NCBI GenBank assembly: GCA_964614535.1
Contig: CAZTOZ010000059.1
Location: forward strand, 8,006 to 72,005
Direction of reading: 5' to 3'
Length of the DNA: 64,000 nt
DNA from: JALSHZ01 sp964614535
GTDB taxonomy: Bacteria; Pseudomonadota; Gammaproteobacteria; UWMA-0217
This document shows positions 32,780-40,686 of the stretch, piece by piece. A program made the position numbers and the translations under genes. Each line of letters begins with the position of its first letter. Position 1 is the first letter of the stretch. The notes beneath the pieces are model-generated. The model had not been told where the DNA came from. It saw only the letters and a program-made list of their open reading frames with translations, and did not search any database.

Positions 32780-33190
32780 ATGCTTCAGACCGTTCTGATC
32801 GTCGACAGCTCACGAGCCGCCCGCAAGATGCTTGAGCTCAAACTCAAGGCGCAGGGCGTCGAGGTCATTCACGCCGCCAGCGCCAACCAGGCGCTCGCCA
32901 AGCTCCATCGTCACGAAATCTCGCTGATCACGACGGCAAAGGCGTTGCCGGACGAGAACTGCGAGGCTTTCATCGCCGAGATCCGCAAGACCCCCGGCTT
33001 CGAGGAGACGCCGATCATCGTCCTCACCGGCGACGAGGTGGACGAATCCAGCTTCGACCCCGAGCTCGGCATCCGCCGTATCTGTCAGAAGTCCGAGGGC
33101 ATCGGCCCATTGACCGACTGCATTCTCGAAACCCTGGCGGAATCCCCCGAGGCGTCGCAGATCCTGCGCAACTTCATGCCGATAATTTGA
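32780..33190 (+). CDS. Degenerate receiver-domain protein
   Basis: 136 residues made of a single CheY-like fold: 'TVLIVDSSRAARKMLELKL' (beta1 and acidic pocket, Asp9), a beta3 stretch 'ISLITTAKALPD', 'PIIVLTGDE' with the switch Thr, and a Lys in 'RRICQKSEG'. At the place of the phospho-accepting Asp it has Ala53 (neighbours Thr51, Thr52), so classic phosphorylation should not occur. There is no output domain. It lies alone between ftsX and rpoH with a possible promoter upstream (TTATCA-N16-TAGGAT), and no clear ribosome site. A role in stress control through protein contact is only a guess. Confidence 0.75.
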   Translation: MLQTVLIVDSSRAARKMLELKLKAQGVEVIHAASANQALAKLHRHEISLITTAKALPDENCEAFIAEIRKTPGFEETPIIVLTGDEVDESSFDPELGIRRICQKSEGIGPLTDCILETLAESPEASQILRNFMPII

Positions 33191-33215
33191 CTTTTATCAA
33201 ACATTTAGCCGAGAA

Positions 33216-33246
33216 TTGCGGTCAATTGTTAGCACTCTAACATAAT
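33216..33246 (+). promoter_or_regulatory. Predicted rpoH promoter overlapped by CIRCE
   Basis: TTGCGG (33216-33221) with TAACAT (33238-33243, 16-base spacer) or CATAAT (33241-33246, 19-base spacer) as -10. A second possible promoter lies upstream: TTGACT at 33187-33192 with GAGAAT at 33211-33216. The -10 of the first falls in the spacer of the CIRCE element. Confidence 0.5.
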
Positions 33247-33255
33247 GAGTGCTAA
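33229..33255. promoter_or_regulatory. CIRCE operator (HrcA binding site) upstream of rpoH
   Basis: TTAGCACTC, a 9-base spacer and GAGTGCTAA: an exact match to the CIRCE consensus TTAGCACTC-N9-GAGTGCTAA. It lies 44 bases before the chosen rpoH ATG and covers a likely -10 region. CIRCE is the operator of HrcA, a heat-inactivated repressor that normally controls groESL and dnaK operons. hrcA is not in the window. Confidence 0.9.
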
Positions 33256-33298
33256 TCTTAGAATCAAGAAACCAACTTCAATACGGGAGACGATAAGA

Positions 33299-34162
33299 AT
33301 GAGCAATAAACTACAGCTGCGAAGCGGTACTCTGCCGGTCGTCGGTGGTGCCAATATCGACGGCTTCATTCAGGCTGCTCACCAGTTCCCGGTGCTGACG
33401 AAGGAAGAGGAATACGAACTGGCGAGGGACTATCGCCAGAACGGCAATCTGGAGGCGGCCAAGGCGTTGGTGCTGCACAACCTGCGCTTCGTCATCAAGA
33501 TTGCACGTGGCTACAGCGGCTATGGCCTGCCGCTGGCCGATATGGTGCAAGAGGGCAATATCGGTCTGATGAAGGCCGTCAAGCGGTTCGATCCGGAAAT
33601 GGGTGTACGGCTGGTGTCGTTCGCCGTTCACTGGATCCGTGCCGAGATTCACGAGTACATCCTGCGTAACTGGCGGATCGTCAAGGTCGCCACGACGAAG
33701 GCGCAGCGCAAGCTGTTCTTCAATCTGCGCAGCGCCAAGAAACGGCTGGGATGGATGAATCAGGAGGAGATCAACGCCATTGCCGACGATCTGGGCGTGA
33801 AGCCCGAAGAGGTGATGGAGATGGAATCGCGCCTGAGCAATCGCGACGTGGGCTTCGACCTGCCAGCGAACGACGACGACCGGGAGTATGCGTCACCGGT
33901 CGCCTATCTGACCCATGACGGCGAGGATCCGCTCAGCCAGTTGGAGAACGACGACAGCCAGCATCACGAGATGACGCAACTCACCCAGGCACTGGCGCAA
34001 TTGGACGAGCGCAGCCAGGACATCGTGCGCCGCCGCTGGCTCAACGAGGATGGCAAGGAGACGCTGCAAACGCTGGCGGACGAATACGGTGTCTCGGCCG
34101 AGCGCATCCGTCAACTGGAGAAGAACGCATTCAAGAAGATGCGCGCGGCCATGGCGGCCTAG
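33299..34162 (+). CDS. rpoH: RNA polymerase heat-shock sigma factor RpoH (sigma-32)
   Basis: 287 residues, close to the usual length. Region 2 reads 'DMVQEGNIGLMKAVKRFDPEMGVRLVSFAVHWIRAEIHEYILRNWRIVKVATTKAQRKLFFNLRSAKKRLGW'-like in parts, including the RpoH box 'QRKLFFNLR' that sets this sigma factor apart. Region 4.2 is 'TLQTLADEYGVSAERIRQLEKNAFKKMR'. I chose ATG 33299, with GGGAG about ten bases upstream; an ATG at 33245 lies inside the CIRCE palindrome and would add 18 residues absent from the family. RpoH directs transcription of chaperone and protease genes. A CIRCE site covers its promoter. Confidence 0.96.
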   Translation: MSNKLQLRSGTLPVVGGANIDGFIQAAHQFPVLTKEEEYELARDYRQNGNLEAAKALVLHNLRFVIKIARGYSGYGLPLADMVQEGNIGLMKAVKRFDPEMGVRLVSFAVHWIRAEIHEYILRNWRIVKVATTKAQRKLFFNLRSAKKRLGWMNQEEINAIADDLGVKPEEVMEMESRLSNRDVGFDLPANDDDREYASPVAYLTHDGEDPLSQLENDDSQHHEMTQLTQALAQLDERSQDIVRRRWLNEDGKETLQTLADEYGVSAERIRQLEKNAFKKMRAAMAA

Positions 34163-34223
34163 CCCAAGCGCATCGAACCGGCTTCAGCACCGGGAATGGT
34201 TTTGCACGGGATGAATACCCGGG

Positions 34224-34260
34224 AAAGGGCCCGACGGCAACGTCGGGCCCTTTCTCTTTC
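34224..34260. terminator. Rho-independent terminator between rpoH and pyk
   Basis: AAAGGGCCCGACG / CGTCGGGCCCTTT, a perfect 13-bp stem with a GCAA loop, followed by CTCTTTC. It can serve rpoH on the plus strand and, less well, pyk on the minus strand, since the two genes converge. Confidence 0.85.
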
Positions 34261-34298
34261 TGGCATGCCGCCTGCGGGCACACCCCGGCGATCCCGCC

Positions 34299-35750
34299 TC
34301 AATCCACCTGCAACACGCGAATCATGTCAGTGCCACCCGCACTATGGCGATAGCCCCAGGTGGCGACGATGACATCACCGCTGTCGACGAACCCCAGTTT
34401 CCGCGCCTGTTCGACACCGTAGCTGATACGGGCCTGGTCGGAGATGCCCGGCTCGCACAGCAGCGCGGTGATTCCCCAGTTGAGAGAGAGCTTGCGCGCC
34501 ACCGCGACACTGCCGGTGATAGCGAAGATCGGACATTCGGGCCGGTGGCGTGAGATCAGCCGCGAGGTGAAGCCGGTGTCGGTGAGACTGAAGACGGCGG
34601 CGGCATCGAGCTGTTTGACCATGGTGACGACGGCCTGGCTGACGGCTTCGGTCACCACGTTGGAGGGGTTGGGCAGGATTTTCTGCAGATAGCCGAATTC
34701 ACCGAGGTAGGACTCGGTGCGCAGCGCCAGATCGCTCATCGTCCGCACCGCCTCTACCGGGTATTTGCCGGTGGCGGTTTCTCCGGAGAGCATGATGGCC
34801 GAGGTGCCATCGAGTATCGCATTGGCAACGTCGCTGGCCTCGGCGCGGGTGGGCTTGGGGTTGTTCTCCATCGACGCCAGCATCTGCGTCGCGGTGATGA
34901 CCGGCTTGCCGTTCATCACGGTGGTGCGGATCATCCGCTTCTGCGCCTCCGGCACTTCACCGAACGGCAGCTCGACACCGAGATCGCCACGCGCCACCAT
35001 CACACCATCGGCCACCTTGACGATCTCCTCCAGGTTGTCGATCCCCGCCTTGTTCTCGATCTTGGCGATGATCGGAATGTCACGCACGTTCTCCCGCAGA
35101 ATCTCCCGCATCGTGTGGATGTCATCGGCCGACTGCACGAACGAGGCGGCGATGTAGTCGATGTCGTTGGCCGAGGCGAAGTCCAGCTCCTTCTTGACGT
35201 CTTCGCGGTTCTCGGGATTGGCGGTGGCCAGCTTGAGGCGGGTGTCGGGCAGGTTGATGCTCTTGCGCTCACCGAGCATGCCGCCATGAACCACCTTGCA
35301 GCGAATCTCACGGTCGGTGGTGGAGATCACCTGCAACTCGATGGCGCCATCGTCGAGCAGGATCGGCGCGCCAACGGCCACCTCGTGGGGGAGGTTGGCG
35401 TAGGTCATCGACACACCGTGGACATCCCCCGGCTCGTCGGCCACATAGAGGGTGAACCTGCCCCCCCGCTCCAGCTCTACTTTCTTGTCCCGCAGCAGCC
35501 CGGTGCGGATCTCGACACCACGGGTATCGATCATGATCGCCACATGGTGCCCGAGCTTCCTCGCCACATCGCGGATCCGCCCGATCATCCGCTGGTGCCC
35601 TTCGAACGTGCCGTGGGAGAGGTTGAGACGGGCGACGTTCATGCCGGCACGGAGCATCTGTTCGAGCTTCTCCGGCGAATCGCAGGCAGGCCCGATGGTG
35701 GCGACGATCTTGGTTTTTCTCAGCTGATGGCAATGTCTGGTTGCGGTCAT
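34299..35750 (-). CDS. pyk: Pyruvate kinase
   Basis: 483 residues. 'KTKIVATIGPACDSPEKL', 'NVARLNLSHGTFEGH', the catalytic Lys in 'AKIENKAGIDN', the Mg/K site 'MVARGDLGVELPFGEVPEAQK' and 'KPVITATQMLASM' identify the enzyme, which makes pyruvate and ATP from phosphoenolpyruvate and ADP. The C-terminal regulatory domain is present. One small oddity is 'DTRGVEIR' where most family members have DTKGPEIR. It stands alone, converging with rpoH. Confidence 0.96.
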   Translation of the reverse strand: MTATRHCHQLRKTKIVATIGPACDSPEKLEQMLRAGMNVARLNLSHGTFEGHQRMIGRIRDVARKLGHHVAIMIDTRGVEIRTGLLRDKKVELERGGRFTLYVADEPGDVHGVSMTYANLPHEVAVGAPILLDDGAIELQVISTTDREIRCKVVHGGMLGERKSINLPDTRLKLATANPENREDVKKELDFASANDIDYIAASFVQSADDIHTMREILRENVRDIPIIAKIENKAGIDNLEEIVKVADGVMVARGDLGVELPFGEVPEAQKRMIRTTVMNGKPVITATQMLASMENNPKPTRAEASDVANAILDGTSAIMLSGETATGKYPVEAVRTMSDLALRTESYLGEFGYLQKILPNPSNVVTEAVSQAVVTMVKQLDAAAVFSLTDTGFTSRLISRHRPECPIFAITGSVAVARKLSLNWGITALLCEPGISDQARISYGVEQARKLGFVDSGDVIVATWGYRHSAGGTDMIRVLQVD

Positions 35751-35816
35751 GGAAAATACCCGGATTCAGGAAGCGGGTATCATCCACGCAGCCCATCACC
35801 TTTGCAACCGACACCC

Positions 35817-37928
35817 TTACTTCGGCCCGGTGGTCTCGCCACCGCGCCACGGCCGGCTCCAGAAACGCCCCTCATGCAGATAGTGCACCCAGTCGCCAAT
35901 GAGGACGCCGCGGTCATTCCGGGTGTCGCCCCAGTCGCCGCCGCGATAATCGGCCACGATCAACGGCTCCAGAGCGGTATCGATCCGTTGCGTGGCGGGG
36001 TCGATCTCGAAACGGTAGAGGCCGGTGTGGGTATAGCCGAAGTGACTGTCCGGTGATGCGGGATCACCATACGGGGGCGGCCGGTCGTGCAATGCCACCG
36101 GCAGCACCACCCGCATCCGGCCATCGACCGTCAATGTGGTAATGGCGTGGTGATCGTGCAGTGCCGTGCTGTCGGTTCCCCGCCTGCCGATCTCCACCTT
36201 GTCCACCTCCAGGGGGCGGGCAGGGTCGGAGACGTCGATCAACGACAACTTGATCCCCTGATACCAGGCGCCGCCAATGTCGCCGGTCACGCCCCGCGCC
36301 GGCACCGCCGCCTTGCCGATTCCCAGCAGCAATGTCTCGGTCACCGGGTGGAGATAGTCGGAGTAACCGCTGACCTTCAGCTCCCCGGCGATATAGGGGT
36401 CGGTCGGATCGGAGAGATCGACGACATAGAGCGGATCGGTCACGCGGAAGGTCACGAGGTAGGCGCGATCACCGACATAGCGGGTGCCGTACAACTGCTC
36501 ACCGGGACGGCCCAGCGGGGCGGGGCGGCGCGGGTTCGGCAGCGTCGAAACCACTTCCAGCACCTGGCGACCGGCCGAGGCCTTCAGAATCGTCAACATC
36601 ACCGGGGATCGCTCCGGCACCTCGGACACCCCGTTCCCCGGCGTGGCCGGCACTTCATCCGTTTCCAGGACGATATCGACGGGCCGGGCCACGAAACGGC
36701 GCGACTCACGATAGGTGACGACACGCAGATGGCCGTCGGCGGATTCACTGAACCGGAACGATTTCTGATCCTGCCGCCAGCCCAGATGCCCCTCCACTTC
36801 GGCCGATCCCCGATAGGCGATGGCCAGTCTATCGAAATCGAACCGGTGAATGTCGGTGGTGACCTCGGGTTCGTAGACGATCCCGTCGGCCAACACCCGA
36901 TAGGGGTGGCGGGTGGACGCCAGATAGAGCGCCGAGGTAGAGGCATAGAGCGCTTCGCTGGCGCCCACATAGCACTGCGCGGCAAGGTGGTCGCCGTCGC
37001 TCGTCAGATCGACCGCAACGATGGTGATCACATCCGCCCATCGCTGGGCAGTATCCCGGTTGAGATAGCAGTCAGCGGGGGTGACCAGCAGCCCCCGATC
37101 GACACCGTCGATGCGATAGCGTGGCAATAGCGCCTCCGGGGTCAGCGTATCCGCTCCGGCCGGATCTTCGACGGCAACGGATGGGTCGGGATGGTGGCGC
37201 AACACCAGATAGACCACCTCACCCACACGGCGCGAGGCAACCAACGCGCCGTCGAATCCGATGGTGCGGACGACGGTGGCGCGCGCCGGCTCGGACACAT
37301 CGACGAAGCGCAGGCGGGTGCGCTGCTGGATGAAGTACCAAGGCCGGAACCAGTTGGCATGGACGGCACCAGCGGCTTGGTCGATGACCATCAAGCGCTG
37401 CAAGCGCTCGCTCAGATAGAGCCCCTGCTGCTGCAACGCCGGATCGTCCATCCCGATATCGGCCAGCACCGACAACCCACCATCGTCCGCCACCGCCATG
37501 ACACGGATCGCCGAACGAGGCGTGTCAGCGGATGATACCCCGCTGCCGTCAACCGATGATGGCCCGGCCGGATAGGCGAAATCCCCCCGGTTGTCGAGCG
37601 CATAGAGTACGCGTCCGTCCGACGTGGTCTTGATCAGATCGGCCTCGTCGACACCGGCAACCTGCAGATTGGTGGTGGAGACCCCTCGCTGGGACGCGCC
37701 AGCACCCACCGCTTCCGCCAACACGACGGCATCGGACCCGACATCGCCGTCGCCGGAACGCAACGCGTCCCGGAAATAGGCCACCAACCCGGCGCTGTCG
37801 GTCCGCACCAACCTCCCGGCCGTCTCTCCACCCGCGGCACCTTCCGACACCCCGGCGCCGCTCGGCGGACCGCCACAACCCGCCACGATCGACACGACGG
37901 CCAGCATGGCGGCCATCTTTTGGATCAT
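35817..37928 (-). CDS. Secreted C-terminal beta-propeller domain lipoprotein
   Basis: 703 residues. The N-terminus has a lipoprotein signal ending 'SIVAGC' (Cys18). A low-complexity Gly/Ala/Ser linker is followed by 'TTNLQVAGVDEADLIKTTSDGRVLYAL', the start of the family of large secreted beta-propeller proteins known from archaea and bacteria. Repeated blades such as 'RLRFVDVSEPARATVVRTIGFDG' and 'PLYVVDLSDPTDPYIAGELKVSGYSDYLHP' follow. The function is unknown; it is probably anchored to a membrane facing the periplasm or outside. An imperfect palindrome (37940-37970) lies just upstream of the start. Confidence 0.85.
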   Translation of the reverse strand: MIQKMAAMLAVVSIVAGCGGPPSGAGVSEGAAGGETAGRLVRTDSAGLVAYFRDALRSGDGDVGSDAVVLAEAVGAGASQRGVSTTNLQVAGVDEADLIKTTSDGRVLYALDNRGDFAYPAGPSSVDGSGVSSADTPRSAIRVMAVADDGGLSVLADIGMDDPALQQQGLYLSERLQRLMVIDQAAGAVHANWFRPWYFIQQRTRLRFVDVSEPARATVVRTIGFDGALVASRRVGEVVYLVLRHHPDPSVAVEDPAGADTLTPEALLPRYRIDGVDRGLLVTPADCYLNRDTAQRWADVITIVAVDLTSDGDHLAAQCYVGASEALYASTSALYLASTRHPYRVLADGIVYEPEVTTDIHRFDFDRLAIAYRGSAEVEGHLGWRQDQKSFRFSESADGHLRVVTYRESRRFVARPVDIVLETDEVPATPGNGVSEVPERSPVMLTILKASAGRQVLEVVSTLPNPRRPAPLGRPGEQLYGTRYVGDRAYLVTFRVTDPLYVVDLSDPTDPYIAGELKVSGYSDYLHPVTETLLLGIGKAAVPARGVTGDIGGAWYQGIKLSLIDVSDPARPLEVDKVEIGRRGTDSTALHDHHAITTLTVDGRMRVVLPVALHDRPPPYGDPASPDSHFGYTHTGLYRFEIDPATQRIDTALEPLIVADYRGGDWGDTRNDRGVLIGDWVHYLHEGRFWSRPWRGGETTGPK

Positions 37929-37939
37929 TTCGCACCACC

Positions 37940-37970
37940 CGATACTTGGGATTATTTTCCCAAACTATCG
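37940..37970. promoter_or_regulatory. Imperfect palindrome upstream of the beta-propeller gene
   Basis: TTGGGA-TTATTT-TCCCAA (37946-37963) is a perfect 6-bp inverted repeat, and CGATA / TATCG (37940-37944 and 37966-37970) extend it with a one-base offset. It sits 11-41 bases upstream of the ATG at 37928 (minus strand), where an operator or a 5' UTR hairpin would act. Confidence 0.4.
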
Positions 37971-38099
37971 GCTATCGACCATCAGGTCAAGCACGCGCCG
38001 CAATACCGGCGGGCGGCCCCGAACAATCGGAACAGCTCATCCACAATAGGGCTCCACTCATCCGAAGAGACACAACTTGTGACATATCCGCACCTAAAC

Positions 38100-38115
38100 T
38101 GTGAGGTGGATCACA
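38100..38115. promoter_or_regulatory. CRP/Vfr-type box
   Basis: TGTGA-GGTGGA-TCACA has both 5-bp halves of the CRP consensus TGTGA-N6-TCACA. Its centre is about 65 bases upstream of the start expected from TATATC at 38161. It lies 245 bases before the glycosyltransferase-like gene and 172 from the divergent lipoprotein gene, so either could be the target. Confidence 0.5.
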
Positions 38116-38359
38116 AATCCCCAAGGTTTTCCTTTTTCCACACAATGAACATGCCTACCGTATATCCTCTGACGAATGAGCAGCCAACCAACCCCGGCAT
38201 GACGTACAACAGGGGAACCGCTCTCCGGGTTTGTCACATCAGATTCACGGATACTCAGTCCACCGGTCTGCCGCCAGGCTGGTGGCCGGCAATCCATCGC
38301 GGACAACGCTCTCCAACCACCGTCCGGTGGTACGAGGATCGATAACAGGGACAGGGAAC

Positions 38360-39319
38360 ATGGCAAGTATTCGCTACTTCTTCTCCTACGCCACGGTCAA
38401 CGAAAACCCACGCTACACGCGCGACCTGGTCAACTTCCGCCACTACGCCCGCCACGACCCCGGCGTCGATCTGGTGGAGGTCTACATCGCTGTCAACCAA
38501 GACCACCCTAAGACCCGGGCCGATGAAATCGCGCTCCAGGATCTGGTCAAGGTGCTGGAGAAGAACCCCAAATACAAGGTTCGCAAGGTCGAGTTCTTCG
38601 AGGCGCCGGGGCGCGACTGGCGCGCGCTCTACGTCAATCTCAACAACCTGCTCCCGGACGCCGAAGACACCGACTACCTCTTCTTCAACAACCGCAGCGG
38701 TACCGGTGCGCTGGAGCCCAACTGGTACAAACGCCTGCTGGAGCGGATGCGCCGCGACGACAGCATCGGTGGCGTGGCCAGCACCATCTGGCTGCCCGAC
38801 TCAGCCGACGCCGAACTCGGCCCGCATCTGCAGGGTTTCGGCATAGTGACGCGTATCCGCGACGTCCGGCCGATGATGGACGACTTCCCGGGCATCTACG
38901 CCACCAATAGCGAAGGCACCATCCGCGACGGCGAAGCCGCCTTTTCCCAGCGCCTGTTGGCCAACGGCAGAAAGCTCGCCAGCCTCTATCAACCATTGCT
39001 CGTGGTCAGCCCCGGACAGACCGACTTCGGCAACGAACGCCTGGGCTGCCCGCGAGAGGCCGCGGCGAAACGGGGTGGCCTCCCCTTCAGCCACCGCGCG
39101 GTCAAACACTTCTACCTTGGCACACCCAAAGACTGGTTCGCGGTGCTGGCATGGTGGGCACGCCGGATCTGGCACGAACCATCGATCGCCCGCCAGTTTC
39201 CACACCGGATCTGGATGGCGATCCACTGGTATCAGTGGCATGTCCGCCAGCGGATCGCAGCCTTCTTTCGGCGGTTCCACTGGCCTCACCGAACACCACC
39301 GCGCAACCCCGCCCACTGA
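38360..39319 (+). CDS. Hypothetical protein, possibly glycosyltransferase-like
   Basis: 319 residues from the ATG at 38360, which has AGGGA upstream. I do not recognise a named family. 'RYFFSYATVNENPRYTRDLVNFRHYA' opens the protein. 'DTDYLFFNNRSGTGALEPNWYKRLLERMRRDDSIGGVASTIWLPD' (about 112-160) resembles the 'NND..' and following segment of GT-A (family 2-like) glycosyltransferases, and 'FGIVTRIRDV' follows. The C-terminus is rich in Trp, His and Arg, which may sit on the membrane. A CRP-type box lies far upstream, and the next gene on the other strand is a GT4-type glycosyltransferase, so a role in surface glycans is a reasonable guess. Confidence 0.6.
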   Translation: MASIRYFFSYATVNENPRYTRDLVNFRHYARHDPGVDLVEVYIAVNQDHPKTRADEIALQDLVKVLEKNPKYKVRKVEFFEAPGRDWRALYVNLNNLLPDAEDTDYLFFNNRSGTGALEPNWYKRLLERMRRDDSIGGVASTIWLPDSADAELGPHLQGFGIVTRIRDVRPMMDDFPGIYATNSEGTIRDGEAAFSQRLLANGRKLASLYQPLLVVSPGQTDFGNERLGCPREAAAKRGGLPFSHRAVKHFYLGTPKDWFAVLAWWARRIWHEPSIARQFPHRIWMAIHWYQWHVRQRIAAFFRRFHWPHRTPPRNPAH

Positions 39320-39354
39320 GCAAAAGATGAGGACTGGCTGACCTCAACCGGAAT

Positions 39355-39490
39355 GTGCGCGATAACCTGCCCCTTCCGCATTGCCAGGAGCCACGATGGG
39401 CGCTCTGATCGCCAAATACCGCATCGGGATCTCCCGCGTCATCGGTACGGCCTTCATCGCGCTGACCGGCGCATTGCGGATGTTCGTCCG
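39355..39490 (+). repeat. Direct repeat copy A (5' end of the isoprenylcysteine-methyltransferase-like gene)
   Basis: From TGCGCGAT at 39355 to about 39490 the sequence closely matches 41003-~41170, including the ribosome site CCAGGAGCCACG and the first ~30 codons. Copy A lacks about 36 bases (in frame) and has scattered substitutions. The two copies are in the same orientation and flank the GT4 glycosyltransferase gene. Confidence 0.8.
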
Positions 39491-39560
39491 GGGCGACATC
39501 ACCGGCGACCAAGTCACGACAACCGCTTCCTCGACTATGCCACACGGGGCGAGCGCTTAG
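39396..39560 (+). pseudogene. Truncated duplicate of the isoprenylcysteine-methyltransferase-like gene
   Basis: The reading frame starts 'MGALIAKYRIGISRVIGTAFIAL', almost the same as 'MDALIAKYRIWISRVIGAVFIAL' of the intact gene at 41043. It then loses 12 codons, keeps 'TGAL', diverges, and stops at 39560 after 54 codons. None of the methyltransferase motifs remain. It overlaps the 3' end of the glycosyltransferase gene on the other strand. It is best read as a recombination remnant; expression as a small protein is possible since the ribosome site is intact, but unlikely to matter. Confidence 0.75.
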
Positions 39561-40686
39561 CCGTATTGGCGATCGAACTGTCGGGCACCACCTCGAGCGT
39601 TCGATTGCCGGCTTTCGCACGTTCCAGCGCCGCCTCGAACAACGACACGGCATCATCCCACTGATAGGCACTGGCGGTCAGGTGGGCGTTGTCGGAAAGC
39701 ATTCGCCACGCTCGGGAATCAGCCTGAAGCACCTGACGGACCCCAGCAGCCAATGCCGTGTCATCACCACAGTCTGCAAGGAACCCGTTATATCCATCGC
39801 GCACCAACTGCGGCATGGCCCCTACCTTCGTCGTAACCACTGGACAACGGCAAGCCATTGCTTCCAGCGGCGTCAGGCCAAAACCATCCTGGTGACTTGG
39901 ATAGAACCAGACATCACAGCGAGCATATAGCTGGGGAATCAGGGATTGTGGCGGGTTGTGCAAGAATTCCACCCACCCAGGAAGATGGGGATGGCACCCT
40001 GGCGATGGTCGGCCAAAGCACAACGCCTTGAGCATTGGCATCTCGGCCTTGAGCGCTGTCAAAATGGCGATCGCATCATCCGTCCCCTTCCCCGCAAAAT
40101 CGGAAAAAAGAAAGCCGACGGTTGGCGTGGTATTCTTGTCTCGCTCTGGTGCGGAAAAGTGTTCCGTATCAACCCCATTGTGAATAATCGCATCGACCTC
40201 GACGCCAATCTTCTGCCGCCCGACCTCGGCCAACCAACGAGACACGGCGATTTTGAAGAAAGGCAGCCTCCACGTCGCATCGACCAACGCCTCCGGGCTG
40301 AATTCACTGGCATCGTACCCTTGAATGAAGTGAACACGGGCGCCCTTCGAGGATGGCATCTTGTTTACCCACTCGACGGTTTTCCACCAGGTCGCCACAA
40401 TCACATCGGCATCCGGCACGTCATCGGCCTCGACGGGACGATGCCGTTCGAGCGTGACCACGCGGTGATCACCACCTTCGTAATAGTCGTAATCAGCCTC
40501 TTTGTAATGCTGCCAACCATCGATGTGCAACAGCGATTTGAGGCGCTCGCGATAGCTGGGCTTTTCGCGGGGAGGCGCAATCACCGTCACATCATGTCCT
40601 CTACGCTGCAGGAGGGCTGCATAGATGGCAACCACACGATTTCCCCCAGCGGCGCCATGCTCGGGCAAGACAAATGTAATTTTCAC
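39535..40686 (-). CDS. Glycosyltransferase family 4 (GT-B fold)
   Basis: 383 residues. The N-terminal Rossmann-like domain starts 'MKITFVLPEHGAAGGNRVVAIYAALLQRRGHDVTVI'. The C-terminal nucleotide-sugar site is 'PSHQDGFGLTPLEAMACRCPVVTTKVGAMPQLV', the EX7E-like motif with Asp in place of the first Glu. Such enzymes add a sugar to lipid-linked or surface glycans in the cytoplasm. The gene is visibly less GC-rich than its neighbours. Its stop lies inside the broken duplicate of the methyltransferase gene. Both points suggest it was gained by transfer. Confidence 0.88.
   Translation of the reverse strand: MKITFVLPEHGAAGGNRVVAIYAALLQRRGHDVTVIAPPREKPSYRERLKSLLHIDGWQHYKEADYDYYEGGDHRVVTLERHRPVEADDVPDADVIVATWWKTVEWVNKMPSSKGARVHFIQGYDASEFSPEALVDATWRLPFFKIAVSRWLAEVGRQKIGVEVDAIIHNGVDTEHFSAPERDKNTTPTVGFLFSDFAGKGTDDAIAILTALKAEMPMLKALCFGRPSPGCHPHLPGWVEFLHNPPQSLIPQLYARCDVWFYPSHQDGFGLTPLEAMACRCPVVTTKVGAMPQLVRDGYNGFLADCGDDTALAAGVRQVLQADSRAWRMLSDNAHLTASAYQWDDAVSLFEAALERAKAGNRTLEVVPDSSIANTAKRSPRVA

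Larger units (their letters stand above)
37929..38359. other. 431-base divergent intergenic region
   Basis: This lies between the beta-propeller lipoprotein (-) and a glycosyltransferase-like gene (+). It contains a palindrome at 37940-37970, a CRP-type box at 38100-38115, and a TATATC (38161-38166) that could be a -10 for the plus-strand gene. I see no convincing coding sequence in it. It is visibly more AT-rich than the flanking genes. Confidence 0.6.

Noticed and set aside
33245..33298. Earlier ATG for rpoH
   Set aside because: It lies within the right arm of the CIRCE element, lacks a ribosome site, and adds residues not found in RpoH proteins.
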